DNA of 64,000 bases from Thalassospira australica (GTDB taxonomy: Bacteria > Pseudomonadota > Alphaproteobacteria > Rhodospirillales > Thalassospiraceae). Under the pieces are notes generated by a model, which was given only the letters and a program-made list of their open reading frames with translations, was not told the DNA's origin and made no database searches. Made by a program: the position numbers and the translations under genes. Of the stretch, positions 54,302 through 63,657 are shown in pieces. Positions within the stretch are counted from its first letter, which is position 1. Every line of letters starts with the position of its first letter. The stretch is taken from contig NZ_JRJE01000032.1 of assembly GCF_000763295.1 (NCBI RefSeq), forward strand, positions 372,001 through 436,000, read 5' to 3'.

Positions 54302-55044
54302 TCTTTCAAAAGCGCCCTGACAAAGGCAGGCACCAATTCTGTGGCGGGGCCATATTGGCTGTGATCAAACAGGGTTGCACCGGAACTGGGTTCAAGGTTG
54401 AGCTCAACCGTTTCCGCCCCTGCTTCTTCATGGGCGATCTGCACAAAGCCCGCCGCCGGATAGACATTGCCCGATGTGCCAATGGAGATGAAAAGCCCGC
54501 AATCGCCAAGGGCATTATAAATCCGCTCCATCTCAAGGGGCATTTCGCCAAACCACACCACATGCGGGCGCAACCCCCCGGCCTTGCCGCAGGCGGGGCA
54601 GGGTGTTTCCTTTGCAAGGTCGTCCGGCCAGTCGGTCAGAAGGTCGCAGTGAGTGCAGCGGATTTTAAGCAACTCCCCATGCATGTGGATCAGGTTTTTT
54701 GATCCCGCCCGGCCATGCAAATCATCAATGTTTTGCGTTACCAGAAGCACATCAGCGGGCCAGTCGGCCTCAAGCCTTGCAAGTGCCAGATGGGCTTCAT
54801 TGGGTTGAACTGCCGGGTCATGCAGGCCAGCGCGCCTGTCGTTATAGAAATGATGGACCAGATCGGGATTATTCACGAACGCCTCAGGTGTTGCGACCTC
54901 GGCAATATCATATTTCGCCCAGATGCCATCAGGATCGCGGAAGGTATGCAGGCCGCTTTCCTTGGAAATGCCCGCCCCGGTCAGAATGACAATCGGGGCG
55001 CACTCATCGCGCAGAATGTCGATCAGATCAGAGCGGAGCGGCAT
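54298..55044 (-). CDS. cobB: NAD-dependent protein deacylase (sirtuin, CobB type)
   Basis: The 248-residue sirtuin removes acyl groups from lysines using NAD. Motifs are VILTGAGISKESGLHTFRD, TQNIDDLHGRAG, the catalytic histidine in HMHGEL, and the zinc cysteines CTHC and CPAC. I chose ATG 55044, with AAAGGA ten bases upstream. The frame extends 23 codons further, but that part comes from a repeat element (see 55074). Its stop overlaps that of the convergent regulator gene. Confidence 0.93.
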   Translation of the reverse strand: MPLRSDLIDILRDECAPIVILTGAGISKESGLHTFRDPDGIWAKYDIAEVATPEAFVNNPDLVHHFYNDRRAGLHDPAVQPNEAHLALARLEADWPADVLLVTQNIDDLHGRAGSKNLIHMHGELLKIRCTHCDLLTDWPDDLAKETPCPACGKAGGLRPHVVWFGEMPLEMERIYNALGDCGLFISIGTSGNVYPAAGFVQIAHEEAGAETVELNLEPSSGATLFDHSQYGPATELVPAFVRALLKD

Positions 55045-55073
55045 AACGTTTGGTCCTTTGGCCTTATGGATGA

Positions 55074-55085
55074 CCGCCTGCGCGG
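55074..55085. repeat. REP-like palindrome
   Basis: CCGC and GCGG flank CTGC, in a context (GATG, GGGCATG, GATATCC) that matches the repeats at 12737 and 12931. Confidence 0.6.
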
Positions 55086-55124
55086 GCATGGTGGTCTTGT
55101 CGAGGATATCCAACAGCCTACGTC

Positions 55125-55144
55125 ATTCCCACGAAAGCGGGAAT
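55125..55144. repeat. REP-like palindrome
   Basis: ATTCCC and GGGAAT with ACGAAAGC between them, preceded by GTC. Member of the same family as 7442-7461. Confidence 0.65.
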
Positions 55145-55244
55145 CTTTTGAGCGTGTGGAAACAAAACAGCCTCGCCATGAATATCTGGCGAGGCTGCAT
55201 GCTAAACCCGATCCGCTAAAACCGGTTTATCGTCTTTGATGTTC

Positions 55245-55886
55245 TCAGGCCGAGGTATCGACGTTTCCGCCCGGGGTGTCGTCCTGTTTGGGTGCTTCGC
55301 CCGCCGGGTTCTTGGTGACGCCGACCATGGCCGGGCGCAACAGGCGGCCCTTGAGCATGTAGCCGGCCTGCATGACCTGTGCAACGTGGCCATCGGCATA
55401 TTCCGGGTGCGGCATTTCAAACACAGCCTGATGCTTGTTCGGGTCAAGCTTTTCACCCAGCGGTTCGAGCTTTTCAACACCGTTCTTTTCAAGCGCCTTG
55501 AGCAGGGTTTGTTCGGTCATTTCAACGCCTTCGACCAGCGTTTTCATGTTTGGATCGGCGTCCGTCGTGTCGCCAGCAGCATCAAGGGCGCGGCGCAGGT
55601 TATCGCCAACATCAAGAAGTTCGCGGGCGAATTTGGTGATCGCATAGTTGCCTGCGTCTTCGACGTCTTTCTTTGCGCGGCGCCGCGTGTTTTCCACCTC
55701 GGCAGCCTGACGCAGCAGACGGTCCTTAAGTTCCGCGACTTCGGCCTCAAGGGCGGCTATCGGGTCCTGCGGTTCCAGGTCTTCGACGGTTTCCTCGGTC
55801 GCCTCTGCTGCGACCTCTTCCGATGCGGTTTCCTCTGCATTGACGTCCTGCAGATCTTCCGGAGTGTTCTTTGCGGTTTCCGACAT
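55245..55886 (-). CDS. grpE: nucleotide exchange factor GrpE
   Basis: GrpE releases ADP from DnaK. The 213-residue protein has an acidic N-terminal region (about 1-45), a long helix beginning [30 protein letters not shown], and the C-terminal beta domain with HQAVFEMP and [21 protein letters not shown] chose ATG 55886, with AAGG upstream; seven codons further lie another start. It lies 51 bases after hrcA on the same strand, so the pair is a stress operon. Confidence 0.95.
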   Translation of the reverse strand: MSETAKNTPEDLQDVNAEETASEEVAAEATEETVEDLEPQDPIAALEAEVAELKDRLLRQAAEVENTRRRAKKDVEDAGNYAITKFARELLDVGDNLRRALDAAGDTTDADPNMKTLVEGVEMTEQTLLKALEKNGVEKLEPLGEKLDPNKHQAVFEMPHPEYADGHVAQVMQAGYMLKGRLLRPAMVGVTKNPAGEAPKQDDTPGGNVDTSA

Positions 55887-55937
55887 GGCTAACCTTGCTA
55901 CTTTCACGTTATGCGGCCTGACACGCAGCGCCGCGAT

Positions 55938-56996
55938 TTATCCAATCAGTCGACCAACCAGCTTGGCGGTGTAATCGACCAGCGGAATGATCCGGGCATA
56001 ATTGATCCGGGTCGGTCCGACAACCCCGATTGCACCCACAATGCTGCCTTCAGCATTCTGATAGGGCGAAATCACCATCGAAAGACCCGATCCGCCGAAC
56101 AGTTTGTTCTCCGACCCGATGAAAATCTGAACGCCTTGGGCATCCGTCGTTACATCGAGCAATTCAATCATCTGATCGCGGGCTTCAAGCACGTTAAACA
56201 GGCGGCGCACGGTCTCAAGCTGTTCTATCGTATCGATATTTTCCAGCAGTTGGGATTGTCCTTTTACAATCAGGGACGATCCCTTGACCCCGCCAGCCCA
56301 TGTTGCCAGGCCCGCATCAATCAGATTGGCCGAAAGATCATCAAGTTCCTGCTTGAGGCGATCACGTTCCTGCGTGATCACCAAACGCGCATCATCAAGC
56401 GTCTTTCCAGCCAACCGGGTATTTAGATAATTTGCCGCTTCTGTCAATGCCGAGGCGGGCAAATCCGTCGGAACATCAAGGATTCGGTTTTCCACATTGC
56501 CGTTTTCCGACACCAGAACCGCCAGAACCTTGCCCGGCGACAGGGCAACAAATTCAATCTGTTTAAGGCGAATGCCATCGGTTTTCGGCGCGACCACCAA
56601 CCCCGCACAGCGCGACAGGCCCGATAACATCGTCGTGGCTTCGCCCAGCATCTGATCAAGCGAATAGCCCGCCTGTTCACAATTCTTGGTCAGTTGGTCG
56701 CGTTCGGCATTGGGAAGGTCGCCGACCTCCATCAAGGCATTCACAAACAGACGCAGGCCCTTTTCACTGGGCAGGCGGCCAGCCGATATGTGCGGGGCAA
56801 CCAGAAGACCCATTTCCTCAAGATCGGACATCACATTGCGAATGGTCGCGGCTGAGAGGTTTTCGGACATGCGTCGCGCAATCGAGCGCGAACCGATCGG
56901 CTCCCCGGTTTCGACATAGGCATCAACAATCTGGCGGAACACTTCACGTGACCGCGTATTCATGTCGCCCAGCAATGTATCGTCAAAATGCGCCAT
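55938..56996 (-). CDS. hrcA: heat-inducible transcription repressor HrcA
   Basis: HrcA represses chaperone genes by binding CIRCE elements. The 352-residue protein has the N-terminal winged helix ([34 protein letters not shown]) and C-terminal GAF-like domain, ending [13 protein letters not shown]. Length is normal. No CIRCE element (TTAGCACTC-N9-GAGTGCTAA) is seen near it. An in-frame ATG at 56963 is an alternative start. It forms an operon with grpE. Confidence 0.95.
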   Translation of the reverse strand: MAHFDDTLLGDMNTRSREVFRQIVDAYVETGEPIGSRSIARRMSENLSAATIRNVMSDLEEMGLLVAPHISAGRLPSEKGLRLFVNALMEVGDLPNAERDQLTKNCEQAGYSLDQMLGEATTMLSGLSRCAGLVVAPKTDGIRLKQIEFVALSPGKVLAVLVSENGNVENRILDVPTDLPASALTEAANYLNTRLAGKTLDDARLVITQERDRLKQELDDLSANLIDAGLATWAGGVKGSSLIVKGQSQLLENIDTIEQLETVRRLFNVLEARDQMIELLDVTTDAQGVQIFIGSENKLFGGSGLSMVISPYQNAEGSIVGAIGVVGPTRINYARIIPLVDYTAKLVGRLIG

Positions 56997-57033
56997 CTGG
57001 TTCGGTCAGGACCTTTGTCGTGAAACTGTTGAG

Positions 57034-57062
57034 AATTTAGTCAGGCAAACCCATTGCGTCAA
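57034..57062 (-). promoter_or_regulatory. promoter of hrcA-grpE
   Basis: On the minus strand, TTGACG and TAAATT are separated by 17 bases, about 40 bases upstream of the hrcA start. It is a good housekeeping-type promoter; I did not see a clear heat-shock sigma-32 promoter. Confidence 0.6.
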
Positions 57063-57276
57063 TTGCGCGGCCCATCGCAACGCGAGACCCGCAAAATTGG
57101 TTGAAGTTGTTGGTTTAACTGCATTGCACCAAGAATGCACCAGAACAGATAAAAACATACGGGGAAACTGCTGGACGTTTGCTGGGTCACATCTTACCTT
57201 GGGCCAAATTTTTCAGGACAATTTTGCTGTGTTCCGATGGTTGAGCACAGCAACGATAACCAAGAGGTTCCTTCAC

Positions 57277-57993
57277 ATGCGCCCTTCCGGCCGTACCCCC
57301 GATCAGCTTCGCGATGTCACGATTGAAACCGGCATTTCCAAATATGCCGAAGGTTCCTGCCTGATCAAATTCGGGGACACCCATGTCATCTGTACCGCCA
57401 CGGTCGAAGACAAGGTGCCGGGCTGGATGCGCAATTCCGGCAAGGGCTGGATCACTGCGGAATACGGCATGCTGCCGCGCGCAACGGATAGCCGCATGAA
57501 CCGCGAAGCGGCCCGTGGCGGTCAGTCCGGCCGTACCCAGGAAATTCAACGTTTGATCGGCCGTTCGATCCGCGCTGTTGCTGACATGAAGGCCATGGGC
57601 GAAATGCAGATGCGCCTTGATTGTGATGTCATTCAGGCCGATGGCGGCACGCGTACCGCATCCATCACCGGCGCTTATGTTGCCGCCCATCTGGCGTTTC
57701 AGGGTGTGCGTCGCCTTGGCCTGATCAAGGAAATCCCGCTGACCCAGCCGGTTGCGGCCATTTCGTGTGGCATCTATGAAGGTGAAGCGGTGCTTGATCT
57801 TGATTATGCTGAAGACAGCAACGCCGGGGCGGACGCCAACTTTGTGCTGTCACGCAATGGCGGCATTGTCGAAGTACAGGCAACCGCCGAAGACGTGCCG
57901 TTTGATCGCGCAGCCTATGATCAGATGTTCGCGCTGGCAGAAAAGGGCTGCAAGGAATTGTTCGCCAAGCAGCGCGAGGCGCTTGGCCTTTAA
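57277..57993 (+). CDS. rph: ribonuclease PH
   Basis: RNase PH trims the 3' ends of tRNAs with phosphate. The 238-residue protein has [17 protein letters not shown], the active-site arginine region [17 protein letters not shown], and [22 protein letters not shown]. Length is standard. Start ATG 57277 follows AAGAGGTTCCTTCAC; a frame running upstream lacks family character. A large palindrome and then rdgB follow. Confidence 0.96.
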   Translation: MRPSGRTPDQLRDVTIETGISKYAEGSCLIKFGDTHVICTATVEDKVPGWMRNSGKGWITAEYGMLPRATDSRMNREAARGGQSGRTQEIQRLIGRSIRAVADMKAMGEMQMRLDCDVIQADGGTRTASITGAYVAAHLAFQGVRRLGLIKEIPLTQPVAAISCGIYEGEAVLDLDYAEDSNAGADANFVLSRNGGIVEVQATAEDVPFDRAAYDQMFALAEKGCKELFAKQREALGL

Positions 57994-58012
57994 GGTTGCT
58001 GATCTTCGTCTC

Positions 58013-58111
58013 ATGCTGGCCTGCAAATGGCGGGTCGCTGCGCTTCCGATGCTCACGTACTTAAGTACGCTGCGTGTCGTTTCTCGCGACCAACCATTTT
58101 CGGCTCAGCAT
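58013..58111. repeat. large imperfect palindrome between rph and rdgB
   Basis: The centre CGTACTTAAGTACG (58056-58069) is perfect. Flanking arms pair with interruptions: ATGCTG with CAGCAT, AAATGG with CCATTT, and GGTCGC with GCGACC. The whole element is about 99 bases. It could be a structured RNA, a protein-binding palindrome or a repeat insertion. Confidence 0.75.
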
Positions 58112-58176
58112 AAAACGAATCTCAACAACCTTATTTTGATCTAACCCCATTTTGAAAATCGCTTTCAGGCAAGACC

Positions 58177-58776
58177 ATGGCCCGTCGCTTTACGGAAAAA
58201 AAACTCGTTATCGCCAGCCACAACAAAGGCAAGATCAAGGAAATCGGCGAACTTCTGGCCCCCTTTGGCATTGAGGTTTTCTCGGCCGGGGAGCTTGATC
58301 TTCCCGAACCCGAAGAAACCGAAAAAACCTTTATTGGTAATGCGCAGCTGAAATCAACGGCGGCGGCCAATGGTGCCAACCTGCCGGCGTTGGCTGATGA
58401 CAGCGGTTTGGCCGTTTCCGCTCTTGATGGTGCGCCGGGGATTTATTCCGCGCGCTGGGCCGGGCCGGACAAGGATTTCGATATGGCGATGGAAAAGGTC
58501 CAGAACGGGATCGGCTCGCACCCCGACCGCCGGGCATCCTTTATCTGTGCCTTGTCGCTCGCTTGGCCCGATGGACATGTGGAAAATTTCGAAGGCCGGA
58601 TTGAAGGCGAGATCGTCTGGCCGAAACGCGGCAGCCATGGTTTCGGTTATGACCCGATTTTCCAGCCCAAGGGATATGACGAAACCTTTGGCGAAATGGA
58701 CCCGGCGAAAAAGCATGAAATGAGCCACCGCGCCGATGCCTTTGCGCAGCTGGTCAAGGCCTGCTTCGAAGACTGA
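58177..58776 (+). CDS. rdgB: XTP/dITP diphosphatase (RdgB/HAM1)
   Basis: The enzyme hydrolyses ITP, dITP and XTP so they are not built into nucleic acid. The 199-residue protein has [19 protein letters not shown], the [10 protein letters not shown] segment, [24 protein letters not shown] and [11 protein letters not shown]. All typical residues are present. ATG 58177 is preceded by GCAAGACC. The rph-rdgB-hemW order is common in alphaproteobacteria. Confidence 0.95.
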   Translation: MARRFTEKKLVIASHNKGKIKEIGELLAPFGIEVFSAGELDLPEPEETEKTFIGNAQLKSTAAANGANLPALADDSGLAVSALDGAPGIYSARWAGPDKDFDMAMEKVQNGIGSHPDRRASFICALSLAWPDGHVENFEGRIEGEIVWPKRGSHGFGYDPIFQPKGYDETFGEMDPAKKHEMSHRADAFAQLVKACFED

Positions 58777-58884
58777 TTTCGGGTTCAAGCCCTGCATTCA
58801 ACCCATGCACGCATCGCTGATGTCATGATCGGCGGTGCGTGTTAGTTTATCGGCCAACATTCCCGCGTTTGAAAAGAGTCCCGC

Positions 58885-60078
58885 GTGTCCGCAGCCTCAA
58901 GTGAAACCGTGCCGTTTGGCATTTATATCCACTGGCCGTTTTGCCTGTCGAAATGCCCCTATTGCGATTTCAACAGTCATGTGGCCAACAGTGTTGATCA
59001 TGCGCGCTGGCGCAAGGCACTCCGGGCCGAGCTTGCCCATGGGGCGGCGCGTCATCCCGGCCGTGTGGTGGGATCGGTGTTCTTCGGCGGCGGCACGCCA
59101 TCGCTTATGGACCCGGAAACCGCAGGCGCGTTGATTGAAGACATCAAATCCTTCTGGCCGGTGACCGATGATCTGGAAATCACGCTGGAAGCCAATCCCG
59201 GCACGGTCGAGATTGACCGGTTTTCGGCCTTTGCCGCCAATGGGATCAACCGGGTGTCGATCGGCATTCAGGCGCTTAATGACCGCGATCTTAAATTCCT
59301 GGGGCGGCTGCACAGTGCCAATGAAGCCATGCGCGCCCTTGATGTGGCGACCTCGGTGTTTGATCGGTTTTCCTTTGATCTGATCTATGCAAGGCCGGAA
59401 CACGATCCCGATGCCTGGCGGGCGGAACTGCGCGAAGGGCTTAAGATCGCCAATGGGCATATTTCGCTGTATCAGCTGACCATCGAGCCGGGCACACAGT
59501 TTTATACCCTGCATCAACGCGGTGATCTGGTCGTGCCGGGCGAAGACCTTGCGACCGAACTTTACGAGATCACCCAGGAAGAGACCGAGCGGGCCGGATA
59601 TCGCTGCTATGAGGTTTCCAACCACGCCAAACCCGGGCAGGAAAGCCGCCATAACCTTGTTTATTGGCGCTATGGCGATTATCTGGGCATCGGACCGGGG
59701 GCGCATGGGCGCGAAGCGGTTATTCAAACCGATGGCAGCACGGCCCCGATGGCGGTGCGCCGTCACCGTGCGCCCGATGTCTGGCTGGACCGTGTTGAAA
59801 AACACGGCCATGGCACGCAGGAAGAAACAGCACTTGAGTCTGACGAACGCCTGCTTGAAATGGTGATGATGGGCTTAAGGCTTAATGAAACTATCCCGGC
59901 TGCGCGTTTTGAGCGCATTATTGGCAAGGGGCCGCGCGATGTTCTGGCGAATGATCGCCTGGAAACCCTGATCGAGTCCGGTGATCTGATCTGTGATTCT
60001 TCGGGGTTGCGTGCGACTGATCAGGGCCGGAACCGTTTGAACGGTGTTCTGGCCTATTTGTTTGACCACGCGGTGTGA
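58885..60078 (+). CDS. hemW: HemW-type radical SAM protein (formerly annotated coproporphyrinogen III oxidase-like)
   Basis: The 397-residue protein is a radical SAM family member of the HemW group, now thought to handle heme rather than oxidise coproporphyrinogen. It has GIYIHWPFCLSKCPYC with the CxxxCxxC [4Fe-4S] motif, and FGGGTPSLM. The start is GTG 58885, near GAAAAGAG. Length is normal. It follows rdgB after 108 bases. Confidence 0.94.
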   Translation: MSAASSETVPFGIYIHWPFCLSKCPYCDFNSHVANSVDHARWRKALRAELAHGAARHPGRVVGSVFFGGGTPSLMDPETAGALIEDIKSFWPVTDDLEITLEANPGTVEIDRFSAFAANGINRVSIGIQALNDRDLKFLGRLHSANEAMRALDVATSVFDRFSFDLIYARPEHDPDAWRAELREGLKIANGHISLYQLTIEPGTQFYTLHQRGDLVVPGEDLATELYEITQEETERAGYRCYEVSNHAKPGQESRHNLVYWRYGDYLGIGPGAHGREAVIQTDGSTAPMAVRRHRAPDVWLDRVEKHGHGTQEETALESDERLLEMVMMGLRLNETIPAARFERIIGKGPRDVLANDRLETLIESGDLICDSSGLRATDQGRNRLNGVLAYLFDHAV

Positions 60079-60171
60079 TGGGTAAACCGGCAAAACGCCA
60101 AGAAAAACCTGATGTTTCAGGCAGACGGCCAACCCGCCGGATTTAGTTTCACCAAACCATCAAAAAGTTGG

Positions 60172-60199
60172 TTGACACTTAAGCCTGACCGCGTATATT
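60172..60199 (+). promoter_or_regulatory. promoter of tRNA-Leu
   Basis: TTGACA (60172-60177) and TATATT (60194-60199) with a 16-base spacer, 46 bases before the tRNA. The -35 box is perfect. Confidence 0.85.
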
Positions 60200-60245
60200 C
60201 CGCCCCGTTCCGGCGGGAAACCCCGGACAAACCAGATGCCCCTAT

Positions 60246-60332
<87 letters not shown>

Positions 60333-60418
60333 TTCTCCCGCGTATCCTAGAGATACCGGGAACCTCCCGAAAACAAACGGTTATTCCTCACCAAACTGGT
60401 ACACAATGGTGGGGAACA

Positions 60419-62062
60419 ATGCTTTTCCGGTTGGTCCGTCCGATGCGGCGTAAAGATTCAAGCATCCTGTACTTTGTTCAGCGTATCCCGGCTGACATAC
60501 GTCCGAAGATTTCCGGTACAAAACTTTCGATTCCTGTAGGCGACAAAATTGTCACCCGCACGGTTGGTGCATCTGCATCGGTCGTTAAGGTTTCTCTTGG
60601 CACTCGTGATCCTCATGAAGCCAAAATCAGACAGGCACAGATTGCTGCTTATCTCGAAGGGGTTTGGCATTCGATTCGGAACGGGCCTGAAAAGCTGACG
60701 ATGAAACAGGCTGTTGCACTTGCCGGTGAAGTATACAGGGCTTGGGTAGGCGCACTTGAAGACGATCCGGGTTCCCCATCGTTATGGGGAAGGGTAAAGG
60801 CTGATGACAAAGCTGCCCTGCGTGGTGAGTTTGGCTTGGCCCAACTGATGATCCCTAGTCCCTCTAAGGCCAGAAAAAGCCTAGAAGATCGTTTTGGTGC
60901 ATTTGCTGACGTTGCATTATCCAAGCGTGGGCTTGTTGTTGATGACGATAGCCGCGCAAAGCTACTGGAGCAGGTTGCTGTTGCGATGGACCTTGCAGCA
61001 GAAAAACTGCAACGTCACAGCTTTGGTGATTACACACCTGACAGTTACGAATCTCGTTTTCCAGACTGGGAAGACCGTAAGGCTCCTGAGACAAAGGCCG
61101 CGCCCCAAGTTACCATCACCCAGCTTTTGGAGGGCTGGTGGAAAGAAGCTGGCCGAGATGGTGGTCGCTCCGTAAGTACATACGAGAGTTATAGCAAAGC
61201 CGTTCGATACTTTATCGACTACCTTGGACATGATGACGCAACCAAGGTAACGCCTCGTGATGTTGTCGGTTACAAGGACAAACGACTTTCAGATGTAAAC
61301 CCCCGAACCGGAAAACCGATCTCAGCACGGACAATCAAGGATTCTGAGTTGGCAGGTTTGAAGTCCGTCTTTAACTGGGGTGTAAGTCAGCACCTGATCG
61401 CAGATAACCCTGCCAAGGGGGTGACTGTTGCTCTGCCGAAGGTCAAACGTAGTAGGCCCAAAGGCTTTACCGAAGCTGAGGCCGTGGCTTTGTTGCGTCA
61501 TTCCCTGAACTATTCTCGGACACAGCCAAATGAGACGCAAAAGCTTCTCAATGCAAAGCGGTGGGTGCCTTGGGTCTGCGCTTATACAGGGGCACGGGTG
61601 GGTGAGATTGTTCAGTTACGCAAGTCTGATCTGATCGACCATGGCAAACATTTCGCGATCCTGATAACGCCTGATGGGACAGTAACTGTGAAGGATAGCG
61701 AATACAGAGAGGTCCCACTACATCCCCACCTTGTCGAGACCGGGTTCATTGAATTTGTGCGATCTCAGGACGAGGGCTATTTGTTCCTTAAGCCAAATGC
61801 CAAAGGTGAGATCAGAGGGTCGTGGAACTCTGCAAAGAACAGATTGCGGGAATTTGCACGGCAGGTCATTACAGACCCGAATGTGAAGCCTAATCACGGG
61901 TGGCGGCATCGTTTTGTTACGATGGCGCGTGAATACGGTATGTCTCAGGAACTGCGTCGGATGATCACAGGTCATACAGGTGCTGGGGTCGATGAGCGGG
62001 AATATGGTGACCCCGCCGGGCTTTATCGGGAAATCTGCAAGATACCCCATTATCAGGTCTGA
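60419..62062 (+). CDS. tyrosine recombinase/integrase
   Basis: The 547-residue protein integrates DNA at the tRNA gene. The N-terminal region (about 1-70, FVQRIPADIRP) is like the DUF6538 domain of phage integrases. A core-binding domain follows (about 225-330) and then the catalytic domain. Catalytic residues: Arg393 in CAYTGARVGEIVQL, His493 and Arg496 in HGWRHRF, His519 in GHTGAG, and tyrosine 529 in EREYGD. GC and codon use are lower than in the neighbouring housekeeping genes, consistent with transfer. The ATG follows GGGGAACA. It lies 86 bases after the tRNA-Leu. Confidence 0.92.
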   Translation: MLFRLVRPMRRKDSSILYFVQRIPADIRPKISGTKLSIPVGDKIVTRTVGASASVVKVSLGTRDPHEAKIRQAQIAAYLEGVWHSIRNGPEKLTMKQAVALAGEVYRAWVGALEDDPGSPSLWGRVKADDKAALRGEFGLAQLMIPSPSKARKSLEDRFGAFADVALSKRGLVVDDDSRAKLLEQVAVAMDLAAEKLQRHSFGDYTPDSYESRFPDWEDRKAPETKAAPQVTITQLLEGWWKEAGRDGGRSVSTYESYSKAVRYFIDYLGHDDATKVTPRDVVGYKDKRLSDVNPRTGKPISARTIKDSELAGLKSVFNWGVSQHLIADNPAKGVTVALPKVKRSRPKGFTEAEAVALLRHSLNYSRTQPNETQKLLNAKRWVPWVCAYTGARVGEIVQLRKSDLIDHGKHFAILITPDGTVTVKDSEYREVPLHPHLVETGFIEFVRSQDEGYLFLKPNAKGEIRGSWNSAKNRLREFARQVITDPNVKPNHGWRHRFVTMAREYGMSQELRRMITGHTGAGVDEREYGDPAGLYREICKIPHYQV

Positions 62063-62065
62063 ATA

Positions 62066-62102
62066 CCCCGAGCCCAACCAAGAGATTCTTGGGGCTCTGG
62101 GG
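62066..62102 (+). terminator. stem-loop after the integrase
   Basis: CCCC, GAGCC and CCAAGA pair with TCTTGG, GGCTC and GGGG in order. The stem starts three bases after the stop codon. No T tract follows, so termination is likely but not certain. Confidence 0.55.
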
Positions 62103-62378
62103 TAGCTGCATGGGTGGATTCAAATATCAGCTCGGTACCTGTCGGATAGTAATGTTGAGAGGTATCATTGTTGCCTTTCTGTATTTACGGTCTCGGGCAA
62201 CTATCACCAGTTTGGTTACAGTCGAGAGCAGCACTTATCAGGAAACCAACAAACAACATAAATGTGGATTTTATCGCCACTGGTGGCCGGTAACCCTTTT
62301 GTTGCTACCTAACATCATTAAAATTCAAATCCTCTGTACGGTCAAATTATAGGCCTCTACGGTCATGTTGATTAGGTG

Positions 62379-62420
62379 CCTCCATAGATAGCCCAATCAC
62401 ACTTTGCTTGACTATGGAGG
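62379..62420 (+). promoter_or_regulatory. inverted repeat masking the ribosome binding site
   Basis: CCTCCATAG (62379-62387) is the exact complement of CTATGGAGG (62412-62420), with a 24-base loop. GGAGG in the right arm is the ribosome binding site of the DUF3102 gene. If this folds in mRNA, translation would be blocked until the stem opens. Confidence 0.6.
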
Positions 62421-62426
62421 TTTATG

Positions 62427-63074
62427 ATGACCCGAGGTACCAACACCGCAGTTGCAATCGCGCCACTATCCCTCAGCGCCCAAACAATCAACACCCACCA
62501 CAAGAACATCCTTGAGCTTGGCAAGGGGATGCTCCGTGAAGCGAAGGCTGCTGGTGAGGAACTGCTCCGTGTGAAGAAGACTTTGAAGCACGGGGAGTTC
62601 AAACCGTGGATCAAGGAGAACTGTAGCTTCAGCTACCGGCAGGCAGCGAAGTATATGCAGATCGCTAAAAGTGCCCCGCAGGGCACATTTGATATGGACG
62701 GGGGGATCAACTCTTTCCTCGACCAAGCTGCTAACAGTCGCAAACCCAAAGCCCACCTTCAGTCCTTCTCACAGACAGACGCTGAGTATGCACAGAAGCT
62801 ACATGCAATGGCTGTGCGTGGCACTGAGCATGAGCGTGAGGTTGCCAAGGGAAAACTCGAAGCCTTCGCCAAGTCATTCGGAAAGACCCCTGAAGAACTG
62901 ATGGAGGAGGTAGGGAAGAAGAACCCCTCCAAGACAGAAGTTGAGGAAAAGGTTGATGACTTCCTTCAGCAAGCCTTTGGGAAGAAATCACGCGCCCAAC
63001 TTATCGAGATCATTGGCTACTGCATGGCCGAATACCCTGAACTGATTACCAAACTTACGCAGAAGGATGACTGA
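62427..63074 (+). CDS. DUF3102-type protein of the integrative element
   Basis: A 215-residue protein, mostly helical and highly charged, resembling DUF3102 proteins of plasmids and phages. The signature area is AGEELLRVKKTLKHGEFKPWIKENCSFSYRQAAKYMQIAK (about residues 40-80). The C terminus has KSRAQLIEIIGYCMAEYP. DUF3102 has been linked to DNA handling by context only. I chose ATG 62427 with GGAGG six bases upstream; ATG 62424 is an alternative. The ribosome binding site lies in an inverted repeat. The following small ORF starts three bases after its stop. Confidence 0.75.
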   Translation: MTRGTNTAVAIAPLSLSAQTINTHHKNILELGKGMLREAKAAGEELLRVKKTLKHGEFKPWIKENCSFSYRQAAKYMQIAKSAPQGTFDMDGGINSFLDQAANSRKPKAHLQSFSQTDAEYAQKLHAMAVRGTEHEREVAKGKLEAFAKSFGKTPEELMEEVGKKNPSKTEVEEKVDDFLQQAFGKKSRAQLIEIIGYCMAEYPELITKLTQKDD

Positions 63075-63076
63075 TC

Positions 63077-63181
63077 ATGGTTATCCAACTTACACAAAAC
63101 CAGAAGGCAGCAATTCTTGATCGTCTCATTCGTGAGGGGATCTTCGCGCGGCCAAATCGTCGGCCCTTATCGGCTGGATGA
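63077..63181 (+). CDS. 34-residue small ORF between DUF3102 and RNase HI genes
   Basis: ATG 63077 lies three bases after the DUF3102 stop and its TGA overlaps the RNase HI start as ATGA. The sequence reads MVIQLTQNQKAAILDRLIREG then an arginine-rich tail. Its helical, charged character and exact overlaps suggest a real gene or a coupling ORF. I recognise no family. AAGGATGACTGATC lies before it as a possible ribosome binding site. Confidence 0.5.
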   Translation: MVIQLTQNQKAAILDRLIREGIFARPNRRPLSAG

Positions 63182-63657
63182 ATAACAAATCAAAAATGAC
63201 GACGATGACAACTAACAACCAGATTACGATTTACACCGATGGTTCATGTACCGGGAATCCCGGTCCGGGAGGGTACGCTGCTATTATCTTCGAGGGTGAT
63301 CGTGAGCGTATCATTACCGGGAGCGAGACCGAGACAACGAACAATCGAATGGAGTTAAGTGCAGCTATTGCTGCGCTCAAAGCACTCGACCGAAGTCGGT
63401 CAACCGTTCGGGTAGTGACTGACAGCCAATATCTGAGCAAGGGCATGACTACTTGGATAAGTGACTGGAAAGCCAAGGGGTGGCGTGGATCAAACGGAAA
63501 GGCTGTTAAGAATACAGACCTCTGGCGTGAACTGGATGAACTCAGTTCCCTACACGATATAACGTGGGAATGGGTTAGGGGGCATTCGGGCGATGAACTA
63601 AATGAACGAGTTGATGCACTTGCGTCGAGAGCAATTGGAATAGGCATCAATCCTTGA
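63178..63657 (+). CDS. rnhA: ribonuclease HI on the integrative element
   Basis: RNase HI cuts the RNA strand of RNA-DNA hybrids. The 159-residue protein has all active residues: Asp21 in YTDGSC, Glu59 in RMELSAA, Asp82 in VTDSQY, and Asp146 in ERVDALA, with His136 in RGHSGDE. The N-terminal 13 residues are extra; Met7 at 63196 is an alternative start. The ATGA overlap with the 34-codon ORF favours ATG 63178. A chromosomal copy probably exists elsewhere, so this one may serve element replication. Confidence 0.92.
   Translation: MNNKSKMTTMTTNNQITIYTDGSCTGNPGPGGYAAIIFEGDRERIITGSETETTNNRMELSAAIAALKALDRSRSTVRVVTDSQYLSKGMTTWISDWKAKGWRGSNGKAVKNTDLWRELDELSSLHDITWEWVRGHSGDELNERVDALASRAIGIGINP

Larger units (their letters stand above)
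62063..62426. other. 364-bp gap with integrase terminator and control hairpin
   Basis: No protein gene is seen. It contains the terminator-like hairpin at 62066-62102, an AT-rich stretch, and the inverted repeat that covers the ribosome binding site of the next gene (62379-62420). Confidence 0.55.

Noticed and set aside
55045-55113. A longer start for the sirtuin, 23 codons upstream
   Set aside because: The extra codons fall in a REP-like repeat, and the ATG at 55044 has its own ribosome binding site and the normal family length.
56997-57276. CIRCE element or sigma-32 promoter upstream of hrcA/rph
   Set aside because: The 280-bp gap was read on both strands. Neither TTAGCACTC nor a good heat-shock promoter was found; only the housekeeping-type promoter at 57034 is kept.
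62089-62352. An 87-codon frame between the integrase and DUF3102 genes
   Set aside because: It starts within the integrase hairpin, lacks a ribosome binding site and has no coding character.
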